Shown piece by piece: positions 34,659-43,709 of a stretch of DNA of 64,000 nt. This DNA is from Pseudomonas sp. ICMP22404 (GTDB lineage Bacteria > Pseudomonadota > Gammaproteobacteria > Pseudomonadales > Pseudomonadaceae), in NCBI RefSeq assembly GCF_006227205.1, contig NZ_VCNG01000010.1:210253-274252 (forward strand), read 5' to 3'. Under the pieces are notes generated by a model that searched no databases, was not told where the DNA came from, and saw only the letters and a program-made list of their open reading frames with translations. The position numbers and the translations under genes were made by a program. Numbering within the stretch: position 1 is the first letter of the stretch; each line of letters starts with the position of its first letter.

Positions 34659-36725
34659 TTAAAGACTGTTGATCAATGTGCTGAAGATTTGCTGCGCCGC
34701 CTTGATGATCTGCGAAGACGCGGTGTAGTACTGCTGGAACTTGACCAGGTTGCCGGTTTCTTCGTCCAGGTCCACGCCTGACAGCGAGTCACGGGCGTTC
34801 TTGGCGTTGTTCAGGATCGCGCCGGTGGCAGCGCTGTCGAGCTTGCCCTGGGCCGCCTTGGAGCCCACGCCTTCCACCAGTTTGCCGTAGGCATCACTCA
34901 GGGAAATACCGCCGCTGGAGGAACCGGTGTCGACGCTCTTGGCGGTCTGCAGACCGGCCAGGATGGTGCCGTTACGGTTGTCCAGGCTACCCGCCTTGCT
35001 GACGCTGACGTTGATGGCGGCACCGTTGGACGGTGCTCCAGCGATGGACATGGCGAAGCTGACAGTGCGCTGCACCGGTGGCGCCGACGAATCCATGATC
35101 GGGTTGCCACTGGCGTCCTTCAGCGGAACGCTCAGGTTCAACGTGTTGCTTTGACCAGGAGTGATCGTGCCATTACTGAGTTCGTTACCCTGGGCATCGA
35201 GCAGTTGGTACGCCTGGCTGGTGCCGTCGGCGGAGGTCGCCCCGAACAACACCTTGACCGGCATGGAGGTCTTGATGCCGTTCTGGATGACGGTCGTCGT
35301 GGCCGCGTCGTAGATGTCCAGACTGGTCGTCAGTGTCGGCTGGCCACTGGCCGGAATGGTCAACGTGCCACTGCCGCCCGCCGCGATGGCTGCGCCCAGT
35401 GGCGCGGCAATCGCCAGCCGCTTGGAGTCGGTCATCTCGGTCTTGATGTTGCCCGCCGCATTGCGGGTCGGCGTGATCTTGAACGAGTCACCAGCCGCCG
35501 CGGTGCCGTTGGCGAAGGTCATCGAGAAGCCGTCGATCACCGGTGGTGGCGTGGTCGCGGTGCTGAACGCGCCCATCGACGAGCCATCGGGCAGGCGCTG
35601 GACGGTGTAGTTGGTCCCGCTGGTGAAGGTCACCTTGTAGTCGTTGGTGGTCAACTGGCCGGCGTCTGTGATGGCCACGTTGAAATTGCCGGAACCTGCA
35701 CTGTTGCCCAGCGCGGCAACGCTGCGCTGACTGATCTGCGCGGCACTGTTGATGTCGTTGAACAGGTTGGAACCAAAGGCACCGTTCATGTCGATGCCCG
35801 ACGCCTGCACGGTGTTCATCTGGTCGGCGATCACCAGGGCGACGCGGCCCAGTTCGTTCATGGCCGGGTCGAGCACGGTGCTGCGGTAGCGCATCAGGCC
35901 ACCGATCTCACCACCGGTGAGCACCGAGGTGAGGTCCATGGAGCTGGAACCGCTGTTGAGCTGGATACCCATGCGCCCCGGATCGTTCTTGTCCGGCACC
36001 GCTTGCAGGGTATTGACGATAGTGCCCATCACCAGCGGCTGGCCGGAACCCAGGTAGATGTCCAGGCTGCTGCCGTTCTCCACGACTTGGGTGCCGGTGA
36101 ACGTCGACAGCTGGCGAATGGCTTCGCCACGGGAATCCAGCAGATCATTGGGCGCGCCGCCGGTGTTGGAGACTTCGGCGATTTTCTTGTTCAGTTGGGC
36201 AATGGTGGTAGCCAGGTCGTTGACCTGGCTGACCATGTTCGACAAGTTGTTATTGATGTTCGAACTCTGCTCCGTCAACTGACTGGAAATAGAGTTGAAC
36301 CGATTGCTCAGGGCCTGGGCATCGCTGAGCAGCAACTGGCGGGACGCATCGTCACCGGGCTTGGCGTTGACGTTCTGCACCGACGCGAAAAACTTGGTCA
36401 GCGCGCCGTTGAGGCCGGTGCCGCTGTCCGAGAGCAGCGAATCCAGAGGCGTGATCTGCCCCTGATAAGCCGCCGCATCGCTGTTGAGCGAGGTGGTGGT
36501 CTTCAGCTGTGCTTCAAGGTAGGAGTTGTAGACCCGACGAACATCGGCCAGGGTCGTGCCGGAGCCGATGAACACGTTGCCGTATTGATTGGAGGCCTTG
36601 GTGGTCTGCACGGTCTGCTGACGCGAATATCCGGCGGTATCGACGTTGGCAATGTTGTTACCCGTGGTCACCAACGCGGTCTGGCTGGCTGACAGACCCG
36701 ACATCCCTATATTGAGCAAACTCAT
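34659..36725 (-). CDS. flgK: FlgK, hook-associated protein 1
   Basis: Joins hook to filament. 688 residues, within the family range for Pseudomonas. The conserved N terminus is MSLLNIGMSGLSASQTALV with GNNIANVDTAGYSRQ, and the C terminus has GVDLDEETGNLVKFQQYYTA followed by a short helix. The large variable middle (about 330-600) carries Ser/Thr/Gly-rich beta repeats. Starts 10 bp after flgJ. Confidence 0.96.
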   Translation of the reverse strand: MSLLNIGMSGLSASQTALVTTGNNIANVDTAGYSRQQTVQTTKASNQYGNVFIGSGTTLADVRRVYNSYLEAQLKTTTSLNSDAAAYQGQITPLDSLLSDSGTGLNGALTKFFASVQNVNAKPGDDASRQLLLSDAQALSNRFNSISSQLTEQSSNINNNLSNMVSQVNDLATTIAQLNKKIAEVSNTGGAPNDLLDSRGEAIRQLSTFTGTQVVENGSSLDIYLGSGQPLVMGTIVNTLQAVPDKNDPGRMGIQLNSGSSSMDLTSVLTGGEIGGLMRYRSTVLDPAMNELGRVALVIADQMNTVQASGIDMNGAFGSNLFNDINSAAQISQRSVAALGNSAGSGNFNVAITDAGQLTTNDYKVTFTSGTNYTVQRLPDGSSMGAFSTATTPPPVIDGFSMTFANGTAAAGDSFKITPTRNAAGNIKTEMTDSKRLAIAAPLGAAIAAGGSGTLTIPASGQPTLTTSLDIYDAATTTVIQNGIKTSMPVKVLFGATSADGTSQAYQLLDAQGNELSNGTITPGQSNTLNLSVPLKDASGNPIMDSSAPPVQRTVSFAMSIAGAPSNGAAINVSVSKAGSLDNRNGTILAGLQTAKSVDTGSSSGGISLSDAYGKLVEGVGSKAAQGKLDSAATGAILNNAKNARDSLSGVDLDEETGNLVKFQQYYTASSQIIKAAQQIFSTLINSL

Positions 36726-36735
36726 GGTTCAGACC

Positions 36736-38043
36736 TTATAAAGTCGTGGTGGCGCCTGCGGATGCGTAGTTCTGGGAACTGGTCATCTGCCGGGCTATAT
36801 GCGAAATCTTGCTGGCGTAGTGCGGGTCGGTGGCGTAACCGGCCTTTTGCAACTCGCGTACAAACTGTTCCGGGTTATCGGCCGACTTCAGCACAGCTTG
36901 ATAGCGACTGTTGCTTTGCAGCAGATTGACCAGGTCATGGAAACTGTCGCGGTACGAGGCGTAGGAACGGAACTCGGCCGTCTCCTTGACCATCTCGCCA
37001 TTGCGGAACTCACTGGTGATTGCCCGCGCCGAATCGCCCTTCCAGTTCTGGCTGGCCTTGATACCGAACAGGTTGTGGCTGCTGCTGCCATCGGGTTGGC
37101 GCATGACCGATTTGCCCCAGCCGGTTTCCAGGGCGGCCTGGGCCACCAGGTAACGCGGGTCGACACCGATGCGCGCCGCCGCTTCCTTGGCCATGGGCAG
37201 CATGGCGTTGACGAATTCGTCGGCATCGCGGAACGCTTTGCGGGCCGGCGCCAGCGGTGGCTGTGCCACGGCGCGACCATAGACCTGCATGTCCCCGCTC
37301 GACTCGGAGGCCTTGAGCGCGGCCAGCCAGTCGCCATTGGCCATTTCGCCGGAGGCGGACCTGGCGGCGGTGACGGCGCGATCCGAACGGATATTCTGCG
37401 CCGGCGCATCGGTATTGGCATTGGTCGATGCCGAAGGCACCAGCCCGGCCAGCAGACGGTCGGCCAGTTTCGGCGGCAAGGCCAGGCGACGCTGGTTGAG
37501 CAGTTCCATGTCGTTACGATGACCACCCTCGCCCGCCCCCTGCGGTGCGTTGACGGCCCGCGAAGCCCAGAGCGGACGCTGGCCACTCTGGCGCGACAAA
37601 GGTCCATTGGTGGGCACTGTTCCGGCAGCCACCGGGGTGGGCACTGCCTTGACCTTGTCCAGCGCCTCTTGCTGCTTGGCAGCCGACGCAGCGGCCGCTT
37701 CGCCCGGCGCCAGCGGTTTGTTCTTGGACATCTGGCGCAGCAGGACATCGGCCAGGCCGATACCGCCACCCTCGCGAGACATGGAAACGGCCAACTGCTG
37801 GTCGTACATTTCCTGATACTGCTTGGCCTCAGGCGTATTCATGGGGTTGTCCTTGCCCAATGCCTCGGTGGCAGAGCGCATGGACTTGAGCATTTCGCCA
37901 AGGAACAGCGACTCGAATTCCTGGGCCACTTTGCGCAGGTTGCCGTCGCTGTTCTTGTCGCCAACCTTGAGCTGGTTCAAGCGATTCAGGTCCGAGTAGG
38001 AACCCGAATCTCCACTGATCAAAGCGCCCTTGCGCATATCCAT
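36736..38043 (-). CDS. flgJ: FlgJ, rod-assembly protein with peptidoglycan hydrolase domain
   Basis: Bifunctional: the N-terminal part (about 30-110, VAQEFESLFLGEMLKSM) caps the growing rod, and the C-terminal glucosaminidase/muramidase (about 275-425) opens the peptidoglycan. The catalytic region is ALETGWGKSVMRQPDG with SHNLFGIKAS and AEFRSYAS. 435 residues, longer than the enteric protein (about 313) because of a Pro/Ala-rich linker (about 110-270). Starts at MDMRKGALIS, 10 bp after flgI. Confidence 0.95.
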   Translation of the reverse strand: MDMRKGALISGDSGSYSDLNRLNQLKVGDKNSDGNLRKVAQEFESLFLGEMLKSMRSATEALGKDNPMNTPEAKQYQEMYDQQLAVSMSREGGGIGLADVLLRQMSKNKPLAPGEAAAASAAKQQEALDKVKAVPTPVAAGTVPTNGPLSRQSGQRPLWASRAVNAPQGAGEGGHRNDMELLNQRRLALPPKLADRLLAGLVPSASTNANTDAPAQNIRSDRAVTAARSASGEMANGDWLAALKASESSGDMQVYGRAVAQPPLAPARKAFRDADEFVNAMLPMAKEAAARIGVDPRYLVAQAALETGWGKSVMRQPDGSSSHNLFGIKASQNWKGDSARAITSEFRNGEMVKETAEFRSYASYRDSFHDLVNLLQSNSRYQAVLKSADNPEQFVRELQKAGYATDPHYASKISHIARQMTSSQNYASAGATTTL

Positions 38044-38053
38044 GGCCCGTTCC

Positions 38054-39184
38054 TCAAATCACGATCAGGTCGGCTTGCAACGCGCCGGCCTGCTTCAAGG
38101 CTTCGAGAATCGCCATCAGGTCGCCCGGCGCCGCGCCGACCTGGTTCACCGCCCGGACGATTTCATCCAGGGTAGTGCCCGGGCCGAACTTGAACATCGG
38201 CTTGGCTTCCTGTTCGGCATTGACCCGCGAACGGGGCACGACGGCAGTCTGCCCATTGGACAATGGGCCCGGCTGGCTCACGATCGGATCTTCGGTGATG
38301 GTCACGGTCAGGCTGCCATGGGTCACGGCCGCCGGCGAAACCTTGACGTTCTGGCCAATCACGATGGTGCCGGTGCGCGAGTTGATGATGACTTTCGCCA
38401 CGGCCTGGCCCGGATCGACCTCGAGGTTTTCCAGGATCGACAGATAGTCGACCCGCTGGCTCGGATCCAGGGGCGCGGTGACACGGATCGAGCCGCCGTC
38501 GATGGCCTGGGCCACGCCTGGGCCGAGCATGTCGTTGATCTTGTCGACGATGCGTTTGGCGGTGGTGAAGTCGGACCGATTGAGGTTCAGCGTCAGGCTG
38601 TTGCCCTGGTTGAAACCGCTCGGCACCGCACGCTCCACCGATGCACCGCCAGGGATGCGACCGGCCGACGGAACGTTGACGGTGATCTTCGAGCCATCGC
38701 GCCCTTCGGCGTCGAAACCGCCCACCACCAGGTTGCCCTGAGCGACGGCGTAGACGTTGCCGTCGATACCCTTGAGCGGCGTCAGCAGCAAGGTGCCGCC
38801 TCGCAGGCTCTTGGAGTTACCGATGGACGACACGGTGATATCCACCTGCTGACCGGGCTTGGCGAACGCCGGAAGATCGGCACTGATCGATACCGCCGCG
38901 ACGTTTTTCAACTGGACGTTGCCCGAGCCTGGCGGCACCTTGATGCCGAACTGAGACAACATGTTGTTGAAGGTCTGCAGGGTGAACGGGGTCTGGGTGG
39001 TCTGGTCACCGGTACCATTGAGACCTACAACCAGGCCGTAACCGATCAACTGGTTCGAACGCACGCCGGAAATGCTGGCGATGTCCTTCAGGCGCTCGGC
39101 ATGAGCAGTGAAAGCTGCCGACATCACCAACGCACCCATCAACAGCTGTTTGAGGTTCAACCGCTTAAGATTCAACTGGGCCAC
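38054..39184 (-). CDS. flgI: FlgI, flagellar P-ring protein
   Basis: Periplasmic P-ring subunit. 376 residues beginning with a GTG at 39184 that directly abuts the flgH stop, and a Sec signal peptide (LLMGALVMSAAFTAHA, cleavage before ERLKDIA). Conserved FlgI_core: SGVRSNQLIGYGLVVGLNGT, GDQTTQTPFTLQTFNNML, and C-terminal LDEIVRAVNQVGAAPGDLMA. No good Shine-Dalgarno precedes the GTG, so coupling to flgH translation is likely. Confidence 0.95.
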   Translation of the reverse strand: MAQLNLKRLNLKQLLMGALVMSAAFTAHAERLKDIASISGVRSNQLIGYGLVVGLNGTGDQTTQTPFTLQTFNNMLSQFGIKVPPGSGNVQLKNVAAVSISADLPAFAKPGQQVDITVSSIGNSKSLRGGTLLLTPLKGIDGNVYAVAQGNLVVGGFDAEGRDGSKITVNVPSAGRIPGGASVERAVPSGFNQGNSLTLNLNRSDFTTAKRIVDKINDMLGPGVAQAIDGGSIRVTAPLDPSQRVDYLSILENLEVDPGQAVAKVIINSRTGTIVIGQNVKVSPAAVTHGSLTVTITEDPIVSQPGPLSNGQTAVVPRSRVNAEQEAKPMFKFGPGTTLDEIVRAVNQVGAAPGDLMAILEALKQAGALQADLIVI

Positions 39185-39880
39185 CTAGAAAGGGAACTTC
39201 GGGCTGAGGAAGAAACGGTCGAACCAGCCCGGCTGACTCGCATCGGCAAAGGCACCGGTACCCGAATACGTGATGCGCGCATCCGCCACACGGGTGGAGG
39301 AAACGGTGTTATCGGTGGCGATGTCGTCGGCGCGAACCATGCCGGCGATGCGCACCAGTTCGTCACCCGTGTTGAGCGTCAGCCACTTCTCGCCGCGCAC
39401 GACGATGATGCCGTTGGGCAACACATCGGCGACGGTCACGGTGATGGAACCGGTGAGGCTGTTGCTCTGGCCGGACTTGCTGTCGCCCTTGGTGGCCCGG
39501 TCGGAGCCGTAACCGGCGTTGAGGCTCAGGTCGTTACCGCCGATCGGGTTGTTGGTGGTCAGGCTGGAGCCGAACAACGAAGTGAGGCCGACACTGGTGT
39601 TGCTGGTCTTGTCCACCTGGGAGTTGGCATTCTTGCTCGCCTGGGTCCGCTCGTTCAGGGTGATGGTGATGATGTCACCCACCCGGAATGCCTTGCGGTC
39701 GCTGTACAGGTTCTGTTCGAAACCGGCCTGGTAGATCGAGCCATTGTTGGCAGCGGCCGGCAACGGCGTGCGCGGCAACACCGGAGCGTAGTACGGGTCA
39801 TTGGGCCTGGGCGTTGGCGCGACACACCCCGCGAGCGCGGTGATCCCACTCAGTGCCAGTACAGATACAAAGCGTTTCAT
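39185..39880 (-). CDS. flgH: FlgH, flagellar L-ring lipoprotein
   Basis: Outer-membrane ring subunit. 231 residues with a lipoprotein signal: positive start MKRF, hydrophobic core and lipobox LAGC with Cys19 as the lipidated residue. FlgH core: GDIITITLNERTQASKNA, GDSKSGQSNSLTGSITV, and NTGDELVRIAGMVRADDI. Gap to flgG is 52 bp. Confidence 0.96.
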   Translation of the reverse strand: MKRFVSVLALSGITALAGCVAPTPRPNDPYYAPVLPRTPLPAAANNGSIYQAGFEQNLYSDRKAFRVGDIITITLNERTQASKNANSQVDKTSNTSVGLTSLFGSSLTTNNPIGGNDLSLNAGYGSDRATKGDSKSGQSNSLTGSITVTVADVLPNGIIVVRGEKWLTLNTGDELVRIAGMVRADDIATDNTVSSTRVADARITYSGTGAFADASQPGWFDRFFLSPKFPF

Positions 39881-39932
39881 GACCCTACCTCTCGGTGTTA
39901 CAGGCGACCTTGAGGCCGCCCTATAGAAGTGA

Positions 39933-40718
39933 TTACAGATTCTGCGTGACGAACGAAAGCATCTGGTCGGCGGTGGAGATCACCTTGGAGTTCATTTCGT
40001 AGGCACGCTGGGTGGTGATCATGTTGACCATCTCCTCAACGGTGCTCACGTTGGACGTTTCCAGGGTGTTCTGCAGCGTGGTACCGAAACCATTCAAACC
40101 CGGGGTGCCGATTTGCGGCGCACCACTGGCAGCGGTTTCCAGGAACAGGTTGTTGCCTACCGCTTGCAGGCCGGCCGGGTTGATGAAGTCGGCGGTCTGC
40201 AGGTTGCCGATCACTTGCGCGGCCGGGTTGCCCGCCACGGTGATGGACACGGTGCCGTCGCGACCCACGGTGAAGGTCTGGGCATTGTTCGGCACGACAA
40301 TGGCGGGCTCCAGGGCAAAACCGCTGGCATTGACGATCTGGCCATTGGAGTCGAGGTGGAACGTACCGTCGCGGGTGTAGGACGTGGTGCCGTCCGGCTG
40401 CAGAATCTGAAAGAAACCGCGACCGTCGATGGCCATGTCCAGCGGCTGCTCGGTGGTTTGCAGGCTGCCGGCGGTGAAGTTTTTCTGCGTGCCGACAATG
40501 CGCACACCGGTACCGACTTGCAGACCCGACGGCAGTTCGCTGTCCTGGGTCGACTGGGCACCTGGCTGACGCTTGACCTGGTACAGCAGGTCCTGGAATT
40601 CGGCACGGTCACGTTTGAAGCCCGTGGTCGAGACGTTCGCCAGGTTGTTGGAAATGGTGGTCAGGTTGGTGTCCTGGGCGGACAGACCTGTTTTGGCAAC
40701 CCATAGAGCCGGAAGCAT
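39933..40718 (-). CDS. flgG: FlgG, distal rod protein
   Basis: Major distal rod subunit. 261 residues, the family standard. N terminus MLPALWVAKTGLSAQ with the rod motif LTTISNNLANVSTTGFKRD; C terminus TVEEMVNMITTQRAYEMNSK and ISTADQML. No signal peptide, as expected. Lies 49 bp after flgF. Confidence 0.97.
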   Translation of the reverse strand: MLPALWVAKTGLSAQDTNLTTISNNLANVSTTGFKRDRAEFQDLLYQVKRQPGAQSTQDSELPSGLQVGTGVRIVGTQKNFTAGSLQTTEQPLDMAIDGRGFFQILQPDGTTSYTRDGTFHLDSNGQIVNASGFALEPAIVVPNNAQTFTVGRDGTVSITVAGNPAAQVIGNLQTADFINPAGLQAVGNNLFLETAASGAPQIGTPGLNGFGTTLQNTLETSNVSTVEEMVNMITTQRAYEMNSKVISTADQMLSFVTQNL

Positions 40719-40767
40719 TCGATTCTCCTCGTACGCCTGATTTTCGGCGCGACGCTTTAATTAATGG

Positions 40768-41505
40768 TTAGATCTGCAAGACCCGAGCCATGGCCTCGTC
40801 GCCTTCTTTGGCGGTGTTCATCATCTTCACGTGAAGCTCGAATTGCTTGGCCAGGGCCAGCACCGAAGTCATCTCGTCCACAGCATTGACGTTGCTCGCT
40901 TCCTGGAACCCCGACACCAGTTGCACGTTGGCGTCGACCGGTGCCGGCTGGCCGTCCTTGGTACGGATGGACCCGTCCAGGCCCTTGGTCATGTTCTTGA
41001 GGTCCGGGTTGACCAGCTTGATGCGGTCCACTTCCGCCATCACGCGCGGGCCTTCGCCCATGGCGCGGATACTGATGGTGCCGTCCTGGCCGATTTCGAT
41101 TTTCTGCTCCGGTGGCACGGCGATAGGACCGCCGTTGCCCATCACCGGCATGCCGTTGCCGGCCCGCAGCACGCCCAGGGCGTCGACGTTGAGGCTGCCG
41201 GTGCGCACGTAGCTTTCACCGCCATCGGGGTTCTGCACGGCCATCCAGCCCGGCCCGCTCACCGCCACATCGAGGTCGCGGCCGGTTTCAACCAACGCAC
41301 CCGGGGTGAAGTCAGTGGCTGGCCGCTCGGACATGGCAAATGCCCGCGCCGGAAAGCTGTCGCCGAATACCGGCATCGAACGCGCCTGCTCCAGGTCTTT
41401 CTGAAAACCATTGGTGGAGATGTTCGCCAGGTTGTTGGCATGGGCCCGTTGGGCCAGCGCGTTCTGGCTGGCGCCGGTCATTGCCACATAAAGGTACTTG
41501 TCCAC
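40768..41505 (-). CDS. flgF: FlgF, proximal rod protein
   Basis: Rod subunit, 245 residues from the GTG at 41505 (MDKYLYVAMTGASQNALAQR), with GAGGAA 8 nt upstream. The longer open frame upstream is spurious. It carries the rod motif AHANNLANISTNGFQKDLEQ and the C-terminal NAVDEMTSVLALAKQFELHV. First gene of flgFGHIJKL in this window; flgBCDE, normally just upstream, is not there. Confidence 0.95.
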   Translation of the reverse strand: MDKYLYVAMTGASQNALAQRAHANNLANISTNGFQKDLEQARSMPVFGDSFPARAFAMSERPATDFTPGALVETGRDLDVAVSGPGWMAVQNPDGGESYVRTGSLNVDALGVLRAGNGMPVMGNGGPIAVPPEQKIEIGQDGTISIRAMGEGPRVMAEVDRIKLVNPDLKNMTKGLDGSIRTKDGQPAPVDANVQLVSGFQEASNVNAVDEMTSVLALAKQFELHVKMMNTAKEGDEAMARVLQI

Positions 41506-41561
41506 TCTCGTTCCTCTGCGTGCCGGACGTTTGCCGCCCACTGCTGTACTGCTCAGCCATA

Positions 41562-41578
41562 AGCAATTTGCAGACCAA
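41562..41578 (-). promoter_or_regulatory. Probable sigma-54 promoter of flgFGHIJKL
   Basis: Minus strand TTGGTCTGCAAATTGCT: strong TTGG and TTGCT with exact 12-nt GG/GC phasing; the CACG part of the -24 box is degenerate. Predicted start near 41549, 44 nt before the flgF GTG. FleQ/RpoN control of this operon is known in P. aeruginosa. Confidence 0.65.
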
Positions 41579-41721
41579 CTTTTTTCTGGCGGCTCGCGGC
41601 CCGGCAAACAAAGGACTTGCGGGGGTTTGTGGGGAAAGAGGGAATGTCCCGGAGACGAAAAACCGGCGGTATCATGCCGCTGAAAGGCAAAGGATTACCG
41701 GATGGACAGACTCACTAACCC

Positions 41722-41859
41722 TTGTGGCGAGGGGATTTATCCCCGCTGGGGTGCGAAGCGCCCCCAGACCAGACCTGTCGACTCGATAAGACTAGTAAAC
41801 CGAGTCGCCTGATTTAGGGCTGCTGCGCAGCCCAGCGGGGATAAATCCCCTCGCCACAA
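41722..41859. repeat. REP pair, family A, between phhR and flgF
   Basis: Inverted pair TTGTGGCGAGGGGATTTATC ... GATAAATCCCCTCGCCACAA with about 100 bp between the halves, including a secondary pair CGCTGGGG / CCCAGCGG. Fills most of the gap between the phhR stop and the flgF promoter. Confidence 0.9.
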
Positions 41860-41867
41860 GTAACGGA

Positions 41868-43430
41868 TTACATTCCAGGCTCTTTACCCACCTCATACTC
41901 GCGCAACTTATTGGCAATGGTGGTATGGGAAACCCCCAGTCGTTTGCCCAGTTGCCGGCTGCTGGGATGTTCGGAGTAGAGCCGTTCCAGTACCGCCTTC
42001 TCGAATCGCCCGACAATCTCGTCCAACCCGCCATCCAGGGAGAAGTCGCCCAGGGGCTGGCGCACGCCGTAGTCCGGCAGGCGAATATGCTCGGCCTTCA
42101 CCGTCCCCCCATCGCACAGGGAGACGGCCTGGAACAGCACATTTTCCAGTTGCCGGACATTGCCGGGCCAATGGTAATGACTGAGGCGATCCATCGCCGC
42201 CGGGGCCAGCTTCGGCAGCGCACAGCCGATCTGGCGACTGGCCTGGTCGAGAAAGTGCTCCACCAGCGGCGCCAGGCCATCGAGGCATTCACGCAACGGC
42301 GGGATGTGCAGGGACAGGACATTCAAGCGGTGATACAGGTCCTGGCGAAATTCCCCTCGAGCACAGAGCTCAGACAAATCCACCTGGGTCGCGCAGATCA
42401 CCCGGACATCCAGGTACACCTCTTCATCGCTGCCCACCCGACGGAAGCAACCGTCCTGCAAAAAACGCAGCAGTTTCACCTGCAGGCGCGGGCTCATTTC
42501 CCCCACCCCGTCGAGAAACAAGGTGCCGCCAGCCGTCAACTCCAGCAGACCCAGCTTGCCTTCGGCACGGGCGCCTTCGAAGGCGCCAGGACCGTAGCCG
42601 AACAGTTCCGTCTCGGCCATGGACTCCGGCAGCCCGGCACAGTTGAGCGCCATCAGCGGCGACTGCCCGCGCGGGCTCGCCAGGTGACAGGCCCGGGCCA
42701 GCAACTCCTTGCCCGTGCCGGTTTCGCCTTCGATCAATAGCGGCGCGTCCAGCGGGGCCATGCGCCGGGCTTCGCGGACCACCGCGGCCATCACTTTCGA
42801 GCTCTGGAAGATGCTGTCGAAGCCACGCAGTTCCTGCTTGCGCACGTTATAGATACGCTCACCAACCCGGTCGGCCCGATGCAGCGTCAATACCGCACCG
42901 GCCATGGCCTCGCTGTCGTCATGCTCCGATTGCAGCGGGGCAATATCCGCCAGGAACACATCGCCCTTGACCTTGACCCGCAGCCCATTGATGCGCGACT
43001 GGTTGGCACGCACCAGCTCCGGCAGGTCGAAATCCTCGGCGTAGCGAGATAGCGGAATCCCCGGCACCTCGTCCACCCGCACCCCGAGCAACTGCGCCGC
43101 CGCCCGGTTCGCCGCGACGATGGAGCCGCCCATGTCGATGGACAACACCGGAAACTCCAGGGCGCCGAGCAACGCATTGAGCTCCATGTGTCGACGCTCG
43201 CTGGGCATCAGCCCTACCCGCTTGACGCCGAACACACCGGCAATGCCTTCGAATTTCGGACGCAACGCCTGGAATTGAATGTTGATCAGGTTCGGGCAGT
43301 GCAGGTAGATCGCATTGCCATGCTCACCGCCGACTTCGCCCCGGGCGACGTTGATACCGTACTCCACCAGCAGGTTGAGAATGTCCCGCAGGATGCCGAT
43401 GCGATTCTGGCAATGGACTTTGATGCGCAT
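41868..43430 (-). CDS. phhR: PhhR, TyrR-family regulator of aromatic amino acid catabolism
   Basis: Activates phhABC in response to phenylalanine/tyrosine. 520 residues from the ATG at 43430; the much longer open frame upstream only runs antisense to phhA. N-terminal ACT domain (MRIKVHCQNRIGILRDILNL), PAS domain (about 75-190, FPVLSIDMGGSIVAANRAAA), AAA+ domain with GETGTGKE and a Fis-type HTH (RQLGKRLGVSHTTIANKLRE). The GAFTGA loop reads GAFEGA, so it probably works with sigma-70, as TyrR does. Divergent from phhA. Confidence 0.95.
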   Translation of the reverse strand: MRIKVHCQNRIGILRDILNLLVEYGINVARGEVGGEHGNAIYLHCPNLINIQFQALRPKFEGIAGVFGVKRVGLMPSERRHMELNALLGALEFPVLSIDMGGSIVAANRAAAQLLGVRVDEVPGIPLSRYAEDFDLPELVRANQSRINGLRVKVKGDVFLADIAPLQSEHDDSEAMAGAVLTLHRADRVGERIYNVRKQELRGFDSIFQSSKVMAAVVREARRMAPLDAPLLIEGETGTGKELLARACHLASPRGQSPLMALNCAGLPESMAETELFGYGPGAFEGARAEGKLGLLELTAGGTLFLDGVGEMSPRLQVKLLRFLQDGCFRRVGSDEEVYLDVRVICATQVDLSELCARGEFRQDLYHRLNVLSLHIPPLRECLDGLAPLVEHFLDQASRQIGCALPKLAPAAMDRLSHYHWPGNVRQLENVLFQAVSLCDGGTVKAEHIRLPDYGVRQPLGDFSLDGGLDEIVGRFEKAVLERLYSEHPSSRQLGKRLGVSHTTIANKLREYEVGKEPGM

Positions 43431-43709
43431 ATGGAGGCCTGGGAGCTCGTTGTAAGGAGTTTTTTCTGAGGCTGAGTGCAAATAACCGTCAAGATTATGT
43501 GACAGTTGTAGGCCATTTCCTAGCTTAGAATCCAACCAGCGCCGGATCGCCGCTCCATACGTAACGAAAACTTTACGAATTCTGCCCATGCAACTCGAAC
43601 ATCTCGCCGCTGCCCCGCTGCACATTCGCCTGCTTCGCGCTATCTCTAACGCATCGCTGGACATAACAACAAACAGTCTTCCCCTCGAGGGAATCAGCAG
43701 GAGAGCAGC
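43431..43709. promoter_or_regulatory. Divergent phhR-phhA control region with a candidate PhhR box
   Basis: 279 bp between divergent genes. At 43560-43577 the sequence CGTAAC-N6-TTTACG fits the TyrR/PhhR box (TGTAAA-N6-TTTACA) with three mismatches and exact spacing; the half-sites GTAA and TTAC are intact. No clear -35/-10 pair was identified. phhA has a good ribosome site (CAGGAG) 7-12 nt before its ATG. Confidence 0.5.

Noticed and set aside
35151..36692. 513-codon plus-strand open frame opposite flgK
   Set aside because: Shadow of flgK; composition follows the antisense of flagellar coding sequence.
38030..39913. 627-codon open frame on the plus strand
   Set aside because: Antisense to flgI and flgH, whose motifs, signal peptide and lipobox are clear on the other strand.
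43529..43546. TAGGCCATTTCCTAGCTT as a sigma-54 promoter for phhA
   Set aside because: The GG/GC spacing fits, but the -24 box is poor, it lies upstream of the PhhR box, and PhhR lacks GAFTGA.
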